Assembly: GCA_963675135.1 (NCBI GenBank)
Contig: OY776134.1
Coordinates: 68,805,643 to 68,869,642, forward strand
Reading direction: 5' to 3'
Origin: Galeopsis tetrahit
Taxonomy: Eukaryota; Streptophyta; Magnoliopsida; Lamiales; Lamiaceae
Length of the DNA stretch: 64,000 bases
In this document: piece after piece, positions 46,801 to 56,193 of the stretch
How positions within the stretch are numbered: position 1 is the stretch's first letter
Layout: each line of letters begins with the position of its first letter
Translations under genes and position numbers: made by a program
The notes under the pieces: model-generated
The model's database searches: none
What the model was told of the DNA's origin: nothing
What the model saw: the letters and a program-made list of their open reading frames with translations, nothing else

Positions 46801-48796
46801 GGTGTAAATAAAAGACTTTTGAGAGATTTTTTTAAAAGAGTAAGAAATTATTTGTTTACAAATAAGAAAATGTTCAATTAATAATGAGACGAATATTTTT
46901 GTCAAATATTTAACTAATAGTGGAACAGATGGAGTATTTTAAGGGCAAGTTTGTTTCACTGTACAAGAGTAAATCTGTATTACTATAAAAACAGATAATA
47001 CAAACCATTGTGGTAACATAAACCTATAAACGAGTTTTTTATTTGCCTTTTCGCGATTTTTGTGAGTAGATTAATTTGACTGTTATTTTGTCTCTTTAAC
47101 ATAATTTTTTTTTTCTTTAACTAGTCCAACTAGAGTACTAATTCAAATTTTTTTCTACTTAATTTTCTTATTTACAACCTATTAATTTATCAATTACACG
47201 AAGTCGCGAAAGACTTATGTGTCAATTCGTAATATTACTACTACTAAAAAAACAAGTAATATCTTCTTTGAGGTCTGATTTAATATGTTAAAATATTGTT
47301 TCTATATTTATAAAATATTGCATATAATTGCCAACAAAAGTTTTACATAATTAAAAAGTAAAAACCTAATACTACCTACTACGCAACCGAAAATCGTGTC
47401 ATTTGTTGTAAAGACATCATTAATAAGGGTGTCAAAAATATTCAATGCAAAAGCACACATTATTATATAAGTATAATAAAATAAATTAAATGATGAATAT
47501 TTGATAAAATAGAATTTAAGTTTGACGAAATAATGAAACAAAATAACAATTTAATTAAACAAATGTTACTTATAATCTAAGTAGCATAATTTATTTTCTC
47601 TTGCACTATCTAGTAAATAGTAAGCAACTACTATCAACTACTACTTAAATTATAATTAACGAAAAAGACATAATACTTTTACCCTTAGAATTCGTCAGTG
47701 TTCTTTTCTTGCATGAGCAGTTTGATTCATAGCTTCAAAATTTTCGATTCGATTCCCCTATTTCACTTTTTATGTTTTATCAGTATCATATTCTATTGAA
47801 TTTTTAACACATGTCATCTATAATATTATAGAACATTTATTATTATTTTTAAATAAATATAGTAATTATTCATACAGTGAAATAAAATGTGAAATATCAA
47901 AATTAGGACATGTACTCATTAGCAAATTTTTTCCATTTATATTAAAAAAAAAAAAAAAAAACTCATCACTACCTTCCTTAGAAATTTTGTTAAAAAGAAA
48001 TTAAGTGGAAGATACAAAACAATAAATTAATAATGGCAATCTTGTAGATTTATTGCCTCCTTTAATTTATTTTCTAACAAAATCCATATTTAACTATAGA
48101 GAATTATTACTGCAATTATAAGAATGATTTATCAACAATGTGAATTTTTGGTAACGTAAACAATTTTCAACTCTAGTTTAACGTCATATCATTGATTGAT
48201 TTTGAGCATATAATTTCCATCCAAGCTTCAATTCCCTTGTGTGAGATGATTTTATGTACGAGATGAAATATTTGTACAGATTTAGATTTTTCGATTTTGA
48301 AATTAATTATCTATATTTACAAAACTTCGTGCTTCAGTCATTTAACAGTAATCAAAAGGGTAGCCGATGGATGATGATATGTTAGACAATGATGTTGAAT
48401 TTGATACTGCGAAGAACTTAGATCTCGTTAATAATGTCCAGACTTTAAATAAAAAAAATAACTTATGTTTATTGGTAAAATGACTAAAATATTACTCATT
48501 TTATAAATTTCACCCTCATAATATCCTAATTTTATACAAATGTGATTACTTTTTCTCAACACATATACAAAAGTGAACTTTTCATATAAATATAAATGAC
48601 TAATTTTAAAGAATAAAAATCTAAATTGTGAGAGGAAATAAATATGAATTAAATTACAATAAATAGGTTAATTCTCCATTGGAATACAACGGTGATTCCT
48701 TTTAATTACTCTGTATTATTGTACACATACTTTGCATACGCATTACACACACATAGTATATATGATATATCTCTATATATATGTACATTATACAGC

Positions 48797-48800
<4 letters not shown>
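43853..48800. other. Five-kilobase AT-rich intergenic region
   Basis: Apart from the TCGAG-rich repeat near its left edge, I see no gene, RNA or intact transposon. Words such as ACAGATGGAGTA near 46930 may be a decayed Stowaway end. Short ORFs are random AT-rich frames. Confidence 0.6.
44034..44262. repeat. TCGAG-rich dispersed repeat, decayed copy
   Basis: Contains CTCGAGAGCTTGACTTGGCT, TGAGTCGGCTTGAGCTCG and GTTTGGCTCGATAATTGCTC, related to 10459-10735 and 54866-55095 but more diverged. Confidence 0.55.

Positions 48801-48828
<28 letters not shown>
48801..48828. repeat. (GA)14 microsatellite upstream of GATL
   Basis: A perfect GA run about 185 bp upstream of the GATL ATG. It lies upstream of the TATA box at 48957, so it belongs to the promoter. 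GA tracts can recruit BPC/GAGA-binding factors in plants; that role here is inference. Confidence 0.9.
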
Positions 48829-48831
<3 letters not shown>

Positions 48832-48956
48832 TCTGTGAGCATACATTAATGGTGAATCATATGCCAGAAATTTCTAGCTAGCATTTCACCAAAACACAGC
48901 CATTCCATTCTGTTTCCAGAAAATGTACTCTCAATAGTCCAATATTTTAATCTCCA

Positions 48957-48962
48957 TATAAA
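48957..48962 (+). promoter_or_regulatory. TATA box for GATL
   Basis: CCATATAAACACC gives a TATAAA 50 bp upstream of the ATG, followed by a pyrimidine-rich stretch suitable for a transcription start. Confidence 0.6.
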
Positions 48963-49011
48963 CACCCATTTCTTCGTCTTCTCAAGAATCACACTCCATT
49001 TTCAAGAAAAA

Positions 49012-50148
49012 ATGGGTTTCTCAAGGTTTTTCCCATGGCTAGCTTCTTTTCTCGTTTTCTCTCTCCTCATCCTCTACTCGCCGTTGATGTGCGTCGGAAT
49101 CCGCTCCTTCCCCAAAAACGCCGACGTAATCGCCGACTTCGGATTCTCCGAGGCGCCGGAGTATCGAAACGCCGACGAATGCCCTTCTTCCGACGTGTTC
49201 GCGGCGGCGTGCGACCCGTCGTTAGTCCACGTGGCGATGACGCTCGATTCCGAATACCTCCGCGGCTCAATCGCGGCGGTGCACTCCGTCCTCCGCCACG
49301 CATCCTGCCCTGAAAATATTTTCCTCCATTTCATATCCGCAGAGTTCGACCCGGTTTCCCCACGGGTCCTGACCCGGATCGTCAGATCCGTATTCCCTTC
49401 ACTCGCATTCAAACTCTACATTTTCCGTGAGGATACAGTTATCAATCTGATATCCTCGTCGATCCGACCCGCTTTAGAAAACCCGCTTAATTACGCCCGG
49501 AATTACCTGGGCGACATTATCGACCCGTGTGTGAAACGGGTCATTTACCTGGATTCGGATCTCGTACTTGTTGACGATATCATGAAGCTCTGGAAAGCCC
49601 ACATACCCGATACCAAAATAATCGGAGCCCCGGAATATTGCCACGCGAATTTCACGAAATACTTCACGGATAATTTCTGGTCCGACCCGAGTTTGACCCG
49701 GGTGTTTGAGTCTAAGAACCCGTGTTACTTCAACACTGGGGTTATGATTATGGAATTGGGGAAATGGAGGGAGGGGCATTATCGGAATAAAATAGAGAAT
49801 TGGATGGAACTGCAGAAAAAGAACCGGATATACGAGTTGGGTTCTTTGCCTCCATTCTTGCTAGTATTCGGAGGAAACGTGGAGCCCATTAATCACAGGT
49901 GGAATCAACACGGTTTGGGAGGTGACAACGTGGCAGGATCGTGTAGGGCGTTGCACCCTGGTCCAGTGAGCCTGCTGCACTGGAGTGGAAAAGGGAAGCC
50001 GTGGATTAGGCTTGATGAGAAGAAACCGTGTCCGTTGGATCATCTGTGGGCGCCGTACGATTTGTACAAGGGAAAAGAGAAGGTACAACATAATCAGCTT
50101 CAGGTGCAAGTGCAACGCTTGGGATATTCTTCCAGTTATTTGTTTTGA
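49012..50148 (+). CDS. GATL: Galacturonosyltransferase-like protein (GT8 family, GATL)
   Basis: Golgi glycosyltransferase of family GT8, related to pectin and xylan synthesis enzymes. Intronless, 378 residues, as usual for GATLs. Residues 9-29 form one N-terminal hydrophobic segment (signal peptide or type II anchor) and there is no long stem. The catalytic features are present: HVAMTLDSEYLRGSIAA (73-89), the metal-binding DSD at 181-183 within VIYLDSDLVLVDDI, NTGVMIMELGKW (241-252) and HWSGKGKPW (323-331). Position beside WVD2-like and E1-alpha genes fits Arabidopsis GATL8 (At1g24170) and GATL9 (At1g70090), which are a duplicate pair; length also agrees roughly. The coding region is clearly GC-richer than its surroundings. 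Substrate specificity cannot be read from sequence. Confidence 0.95.
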   Translation: MGFSRFFPWLASFLVFSLLILYSPLMCVGIRSFPKNADVIADFGFSEAPEYRNADECPSSDVFAAACDPSLVHVAMTLDSEYLRGSIAAVHSVLRHASCPENIFLHFISAEFDPVSPRVLTRIVRSVFPSLAFKLYIFREDTVINLISSSIRPALENPLNYARNYLGDIIDPCVKRVIYLDSDLVLVDDIMKLWKAHIPDTKIIGAPEYCHANFTKYFTDNFWSDPSLTRVFESKNPCYFNTGVMIMELGKWREGHYRNKIENWMELQKKNRIYELGSLPPFLLVFGGNVEPINHRWNQHGLGGDNVAGSCRALHPGPVSLLHWSGKGKPWIRLDEKKPCPLDHLWAPYDLYKGKEKVQHNQLQVQVQRLGYSSSYLF

Positions 50149-50705
50149 GAAAAAAAATAAAAAAATTTGTTGATTCTTTGTGTAAAGAAGAGGGTGAATT
50201 TTTAATTGATTGATTTAGGGTTCCTAACTAGAGGGGTCAATTTTGAATTTTACATTATTGTTATGAGGGGAAAAAATGGAGCAAAATTATGAATGGTTAG
50301 TTAATTAGATGATGTTGTATATACACATTTTATCTATTTTTCTTGTGCAATATTCTTATTTAGAAACTTTTCTTATGCTTTCGCTTATAAGAATCTTATT
50401 TTACTATTTTAGTCAGTGCGTTTATAAGTTTCTCATATGCATTATAATCTTTTGTTAAACCTACTTTAAAACCTAAACAAGGCACATTAGGTTCTTAAAT
50501 TGTAATGTTCATGCATTGTGTGCTTAAATTCACATCATGCGCGTGCATTTAAATAAAAGATACATATATTGAAAAATAGAAAATGTTTAGATACATATGT
50601 ATGTAGTAGTAGCATTGAGAAGGACCCTTCTAAATTAAATACATAATTTATGGTTGAGCAATTAATCATCATGTGGTTGAATAGTTGAGATTCATTTTGA
50701 AAGTC
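50149..50705. other. GATL 3' flank
   Basis: Probable 3' UTR to about 50340, then AT-rich DNA, nothing recognised. Confidence 0.5.
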
Positions 50706-50812
50706 CTATTTTTTTTTTTTTTTTTAAGTCTTCGGTATTCAGTTCACGGACCGACAAATTTCGAAGGATCAATCCCACCGCCCACTTGCAGAAATCCGTT
50801 TAAACTCTGCTC
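50706..50812 (-). mobile_element. SINE-like fragment, copy 1
   Basis: A T16 run on the plus strand (an A tail on the minus strand) precedes a core shared with 51881-52078 and 62790-62885, including the words CGAAGGATCAATCCCACCG, CCACTTGC and CGTTTAAA. Read on the minus strand it ends in poly(A), as a SINE would. Confidence 0.55.
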
Positions 50813-50929
50813 TAAAATATCTTATTATATGACATAAATGATTCAAATTTGTGATACAATTATGCATACTAATAATCGGACTCATATCTTCAAATATTTT
50901 GTTGTGATGTTGATTCTGATATCAAAATC

Positions 50930-50996
50930 AGACGGTGTGATTTGTCCCCAAATTAGTCGGTTCAAAGTTCGAATAGGAAGACTTAAAAAAAAATCG
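50930..50996 (+). mobile_element. SINE-like 3' end, opposite orientation
   Basis: Words CAAATTAGTCGGTTCAAAGT, CGAATAGGAAGACTT and a following A9 resemble the 3' end of the same family in the other orientation. Only about 65 bp remain. Confidence 0.4.
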
Positions 50997-51880
50997 AGGA
51001 GTTGTTGCCCACATCAATGAAGCACAAATAAATTTTAAAAGGGGTAGTGTTAGATGCTTGCCTGCCTTAATGTCCTTTGAAAAATTCTACAATTTTTTTG
51101 TTTTGTAAATGATAATACCAATTATTTGTGAAATTAACAAAATAAAATTATTGGCTGCTGCTTTGCCAAGTGGTAAGTTTAATTTTGATTGTAATTGCTG
51201 GAAGAATATTCTTATGGGGAGTATTTTTAATTTCAGTAACCATGTGGCCCTCTGGGGTTACCAGTCATAATACTCCGTATATTATTGTCAAAACAATTAT
51301 TCAAGTTTTAATAACACTTAATTCTCAATAATTACGAAGGAGAATATATAATTAGATTAATGTAATGAATATTTAATATGAACCGTATCTGTGTTTGTGG
51401 CACTAGAAAGGTATCCCATGTCACAACCTGTCTTTTGCTTATTCAATTGGCAAGTGGTACATTGCTTAAATACGAAATCAATCGTGTCAATTTTAGCGTT
51501 TCACTTTTTGTTGTATTGTCTTATTTATTGATTAGTTATGTTAAACAATGAACAACGTCTTATAATAATAGGGTTGACACATGTTAAAGATTCAGTAGAA
51601 TGAAATAGTAAGTGAAAGTCGAAAAGTGGAACGGAAAAATTGATCGTCAGACGAACATTTGGTCAGATATATGCTTTGAATTCCTCATTTGGCGTTTAAT
51701 CACATGCATCTCCCAATTCAGAGAATCTGATTGGAGTGTGATTTAAAAGGAATTTATTGAATCATGAAAACTTGGAGTGTTGGATATGTGAAGGGATTAA
51801 GATGCACTTGATACCTAAATTAATCCTGAAGAAAAAGCAAATAAGATCCTTTGCCACGTTCATTAATTCATACATGTATT

Positions 51881-52078
51881 TACTGTTTTTTTTTTTTTTT
51901 TTTTTGTTAAAGTCTCGGATATCCAATTCAAGGATCGACTAATCACGAAGGACCAATTTCACTGTCCACTTGAGGGGGTCCCGTTTAAAGCCAGAACTTT
52001 ACGCTTAGTATGGACTGACCCATATAAATTGTTTGCACCTTAGATGATTCTCAAACTTATACCACTAGGTCAACTCCT
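51881..52078 (-). mobile_element. SINE-like element, copy 2 (fullest)
   Basis: Read on the minus strand, it starts near GACCTAGTGGTATAAG (similar to a tRNA-type A box region), continues through a core with AAACGGGACCCCCTCAAGTG and ATTGGTCCTTCGTGATTAGT, and ends in poly(A) (T21 on the plus strand near 51890). These are the features of a tRNA-derived SINE. I found no clear target duplication. Confidence 0.6.
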
Positions 52079-52173
52079 TCTAATTATTCTGTCTATTGGG
52101 GAAAATGATCATAAGTATGTAGGAGTATTAGGGCTAGTTTTGGGTGAGACCATATCACGGAGGGTTGGTCTGC

Positions 52174-52382
52174 TATGGACTCGAGTGCATGCTGTGCACC
52201 CTAGTCCATGTTTCACTTTTCAGTTACTGACTTACATTTTTTGGTAAATGGTGTTACACTTTTCAATTATTAAACTGTATAAGTAATAATTGAAAAGTGC
52301 AACACCATTTACCAAAAAGTGTAAGTCAATAAACTAAAAAGTGCACATGGACTAGGGTGCACAGCATGCACTCGAATGCATA
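52174..52382. mobile_element. Foldback (hairpin) MITE
   Basis: Two arms of about 99 bp, 52174-52272 and 52284-52382, are near-perfect reverse complements around an 11-bp loop. The outer arm contains CGAGTGCATGCTGTGCACCC and the inner arm TTTTTGGTAAATGGTGTT. The arms also contain ACTTTTCA/TGAAAAGT words of the AAAAGTG repeat family. No target duplication was identified. Confidence 0.85.
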
Positions 52383-52844
52383 CTAGACTTTACCTATCAC
52401 GGAATAATTATTTAACCTTCATGTAAAGAAAAGCATAATGTTTAAGTAAAAAGTGATAGTCACTTTTGTTAAAAACATTATCATTTCTTAATTAAATATT
52501 ATCACTTTTTTTACCAACAAAAAATCTGTAAAAATAAAATAAAAATTATTCTACTCAAAATTTAAAATATGGATTAAAAGGAACAAGTTTTTGACGAATT
52601 ATTAATTTGCATATAAATTAAACAAACAAATAATTAGACGTGCTTAAATAAATTCAGACAAAGTAAGGCAGTTAACATGTCTATTTTTGTTCAAGCTGTA
52701 TCTTTCCTTTTCAATGCACGTTTGAGTTTGACTTACCTAACTTTATTTCTACAACAATATTAATAATAAAGTATCAAATTAGTCATTGAAAGTAACAAAA
52801 TTTAATCAACATTGAAAAAGTCATGTAATAAAGTAATAATCAGT

Positions 52845-54155
52845 TCATCCTCCAAGGTTCCTCCTAATTCTAGTCACATCTTGACCATCCACCTTGAATC
52901 CCTTTTGCAAAACGACATCCGGAATTAGAGGTTTCGACGTAAACGCAGCAACTGACGAGATTTGCGCGCCCGGATTCTGACTACTCAGCCCCGAAATAGC
53001 CAACGCCGGTTTTCGAACATCAACATTGTACAAAAAATGAATCAACCCTTTTGGAAACACAAAACTATCACCAGAACGTAATCGTTGTGTGTAGAGACGA
53101 TTCGAAGTGTCCACAAAACCGACTAAGAGGGAACCTTCGAGTAAAATGGTCACTTCGGAAGCCCTAGGGTGAGAATGAGGTGGCACAAGCCCATTGGCCG
53201 CAATGTCTATCCGTGCCATGGCTAGACCGAGTGTGTTGAGCCCTGGTGAAAGAATTTCGTATAAGAAATTGAGTCCTTATAAGGAATCGAGTTGATCAAA
53301 AAATCTATATTGAAAAATGTAAGTCATTATAACTAAAAAGTGCAACACAATATTACTGAAAAGTGTAAGTCACTATAATTGAAAAGTGCAACACAGTTTT
53401 TAATGAAAAGTGCAAGTCATTATAACTAAAAAGTACAATAATATTACTGAAAAGTGTACGTCTATATAACTAAAATGTGCAATATAACATTACTAAAAAG
53501 TGTACGTCAATATAACTTAAAATATTATTTTAAAAAGTGTAAGTCACTACAATTAAAAAATTGTAACAAAAAACTCAATTTCTTATATGGACTCAAGACC
53601 TTGGCTCTCATCTAAAAGTTCGAACTTGTAGAGAGGTTGATAATTAATTCTTGTATATTAATTGAACCCAGGACGTGTGGGCGTGAACCTTTTGGCTCTG
53701 ATACTATAAAAAAAAATTCGTCTCATCAAAAAGTTCGAACTTGTAGAGAGGTTGAGAATTAATTCTTGTATATTAATTGAACCCAGGATGTGTGGGCGTG
53801 AGCCTTTTGACTCTGATACCATGAAAGAATTTCATCTCATCTAAAAGTTCGAACTTGTAGAGAGGTTGAAAATTAATTCTTGTATAATACCTGGTAGAGT
53901 CTTGGTATTGGTAAGTGTGACGTTGAAATCGAATTGGTTCATATTGCCGAGTCCTGAAAGTGTGGAAGTAGCAAAATGTTTGGCTAATGTGTAATCAGGA
54001 TTGATGCACGGTACGCTATTTAGAAAAAAGTTTGAATATTTTTTTGTGTCGGCAACGCAGTAATCGTAGATTGGTTCTGGATCGGAATTGCTAAAGCCCA
54101 TTAAGGAAAATAAGCCAAAAAGAAATTGGAGAAGCAAAAAATAGTGGATATACAT
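52845..54155 (-). CDS. Germin-like protein (cupin)
   Basis: Secreted apoplastic cupin; family members include oxalate oxidases and superoxide dismutases, but activity cannot be assigned. Two exons: 53891-54155 and 52845-53242, joined in phase (CCAG, then GGCTC) to give LPGLNTLGLAMARIDIA; 220 residues, normal length. A signal peptide covers residues 1 to about 23. The two N-terminal cysteines (YDYCVAD and SVPCINP) form the usual disulphide. Germin box 1 keeps the HxHPRASE metal site and box 2 keeps PKGLIHFLYN, so manganese binding is likely. The ATG at 53219 inside exon 2 would miss the N-terminal half. The 648-bp intron contains a MITE-like insertion and a tandem repeat that stops just short of the donor site. 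A TATA box lies about 40 bp upstream. Confidence 0.93.
53250..53600. mobile_element. AAAAGTG-type MITE inside the germin-like gene intron
   Basis: Left end TATAAGAAATTGAGTCCTTA then TAAGGAATCGAGTTGATC, and right end (reversed) GGTCTTGAGTCCATATAAGA then AATTGAG. The interior reiterates AAAAGTGTAAGTCAYTATAA. Same family as 7085-7645. Confidence 0.7.
53606..53886. repeat. 115-bp tandem repeat (about 2.4 copies) in germin intron
   Basis: Units start with TCTCATC at 53606, 53721 and 53835 and contain AAAGTTCGAACTTGTAGAGA, TTAATTCTTGTATATTAATT, GAACCCAGGACGTGTGGGCG and GGCTCTGATAC. The last, partial unit ends within 5 bp of the exon 1 splice donor. Confidence 0.88.
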
Positions 54156-54191
54156 TGCAAATCTATGAAATAATATGAAGAAAGTTAAGGC

Positions 54192-54202
54192 TTATATATA
54201 TA
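54192..54202 (-). promoter_or_regulatory. TATA box for the germin-like gene
   Basis: TATATATATAA on the minus strand, about 40 bp before the ATG at 54155. Confidence 0.6.
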
Positions 54203-54428
54203 GTAGTGAAAATGTAAAATCAAATGACATAATAATGTATTCTCCACTTGGTAATGTTGTTGAGTAGCTTCAGAGCATTGTAGGAGGACAAAACAAGGCA
54301 AGTCATTTTGCATAAGTGAAAATGAAGCCAAGGTTACCCCACGTTCGAATTCAATTCGATAAATATATCAAACAAGTTTGAACATATTTTTACGTTCGAT
54401 ATTCAAATTGACATTCACTTCATTCGTT

Positions 54429-54443
54429 GGGGGGGGGGGGGGG
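54429..54443. repeat. G homopolymer, about 15
   Basis: A run of roughly 15 G between CATTCGTT and TTGTTCTC. The length is likely to vary or be uncertain in the assembly. Confidence 0.8.
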
Positions 54444-54865
54444 TTGTTCTCTATTGGGCCATAGTCCAATTGTTTGTCTCGTTCTATACTGGGCTTAAAG
54501 TGGATTTTGGGCCACTATAAGAGTTGTAGGCTTATAACGAAAAATATTTTTGAGAATTAAAAAGTTGGGGAAATTTGTAAAATAAATATGTGAATAAAAT
54601 AGTGTGAAGTGACCATTCAACAAATATGATGATGAATGGAACAAAAAATAGAAAAATACAGTGGATCTTAAATTGTAACCTTAATAAGATCAAACAAGAA
54701 GTGTGCGAGTGGTGTACTTGGATTAACTTTGTTTCAACTAACAACCAATCAGAGTCCTTCTAGGTAGGATGCAATCATGCACATCAACATAAATCTTCTA
54801 TTTTTATTTGTATTACAACATCATTATAAGAAATGAATCTTATAAAAAATTCATGTGCAAAGAGG

Positions 54866-55095
54866 GTTGTTCGAGCCGAGTACTTGAAGTTTGAGCTCAA
54901 TTCGACTCGATAACAATGACAAGTCAGAAATTGAGATTGAGTCGAGCCGAGTCAAATGGATTTAAAAAAATATAGATATCAAACCTAACGAGTCGAGCAT
55001 GAAATGACTCGTTAATAAATTGAATATCTAACTAGTTCGACTCATTTAAGGAACGAGCTGAGTTCACGAGCAGCTTGGTTCGTTTAACAACGCTA
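54866..55095. repeat. TCGAG-rich dispersed repeat, copy 2
   Basis: GTTGTTCGAGCCGAGTACTT at the left parallels TTATTCAAGTCGAGTATTTA of the 10459 copy, followed by GAGCTCAATTCGACTCGATA, CTAACGAGTCGAGCATGA and GACTCGTTAATAAATTGA. The outermost ends read AGGGTTGTT and, reversed, AGCGTTGTT, possible short inverted repeats. Confidence 0.7.
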
Positions 55096-56193
55096 TACTG
55101 CAATACATTTTCAAACCAAAGAGATGAATATGAGAAACTATAAGGACAATTAAAGGAAGCACAATTGACAAAATACATGTTTTTACCTATTTTATTCTCT
55201 CAATTTTATAAATTCATTCTTTAATTTTTTTTTTTTGGATAGTTGTATGCTCTAACTACAATTTATATTTAGAAGAAGCTATTAGAAAAAACACATTAGC
55301 TTAAGAATGCATAACCAAACGCCCTCTTGACTCCAAAGGTCCACACGTGCCCCACCTTCCCCTCCATTATTGATCCAAAGGATCTCGCACGTGCCACCTC
55401 CATCCCTTGTATTCCATTTCTCTGTCTGACGGGCACTGCACTTCACTCTTCATTCTGTTTTAGTGGGCCTTCAAGAAACCATCTCAATCTCCCGCATCAT
55501 CATTATCTTCACACAAATCTTTAGGTAAACACTCATGCAACTTTTCACTTTTTGTGCTTTAGTATGTTTATGAACCCTTCTTTTTTGTTAATTTTTAGCC
55601 TTTTTCACTAAGCCCATATGTTAATTTTGTTGGATTAGTGTCAAAGATTGCACCTTTTCAACTTTTAAAAAAGATTGAAGGCAAAAAGCACATCTTTTGT
55701 ACTTGCTGATCTGATTATTGTGTTCTTGGTTGATGATTAAGGTTATCTGTTTTGCACTTTTGGGAAGAAAACCAGAAACGGACAAGTTTTTTTTTTAGAG
55801 GAAACTGACAATTATTTTAACTTTGAAAAGCTGTAATTTTGTGGATGATTGTTGCGGTAGAGAACAGAACTGAGCACATGGTTTTGTTTTAAGTGGCTCC
55901 ATTTTGCTTGTCTTCTAGTTTGTCTTCATTCTTGTTCTTGATTGGTTGTGTGTGTTGATAAGTTGCTCCTACTTGCCTCAGCCCATTGTTCTATCTCTGT
56001 GGTAGATTTGTAATGAATCTTTAGTTTAAAGATCTCACCTAGAAATGAAGGTACTTCATTTAGTTTTCTTTTTAATTGGTCTGAAGTAGCATTGATTGCA
56101 TCTTTGAGGTTGCCCTTTTTGTATTTTGAAGTGTAGATATGCACATTGCTCAAGTATTATTAAAAGTTAAGAGAATCTTGTGTTATGAAACAG
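55096..56193 (+). promoter_or_regulatory. Promoter, leader and probable 5'-UTR intron of WVD2-like gene
   Basis: 55320-55520 is C-rich and looks like a 5' UTR. CTTTAGGTAAACAC at about 55520 is a good donor, and GAAACAG immediately before the ATG at 56194 a good acceptor, suggesting a leader intron of about 0.67 kb. No other gene seen. Confidence 0.5.

Noticed and set aside
45460..46935. Stowaway element between TACTCCTTCCACTCC and GATGGAGTA words
   Set aside because: The ends are far apart and poorly matched, and no TA-flanked pair could be established.
49035..49412. Overlapping frames on both strands in the GATL gene
   Set aside because: They result from the GC-rich codon usage of GATL. 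GATL itself covers the region with full family similarity.
53219..53242. Single-exon germin ORF starting at the internal ATG (53219)
   Set aside because: It would lack the signal peptide and N-terminal cysteines. A two-exon model with correct phase restores them.
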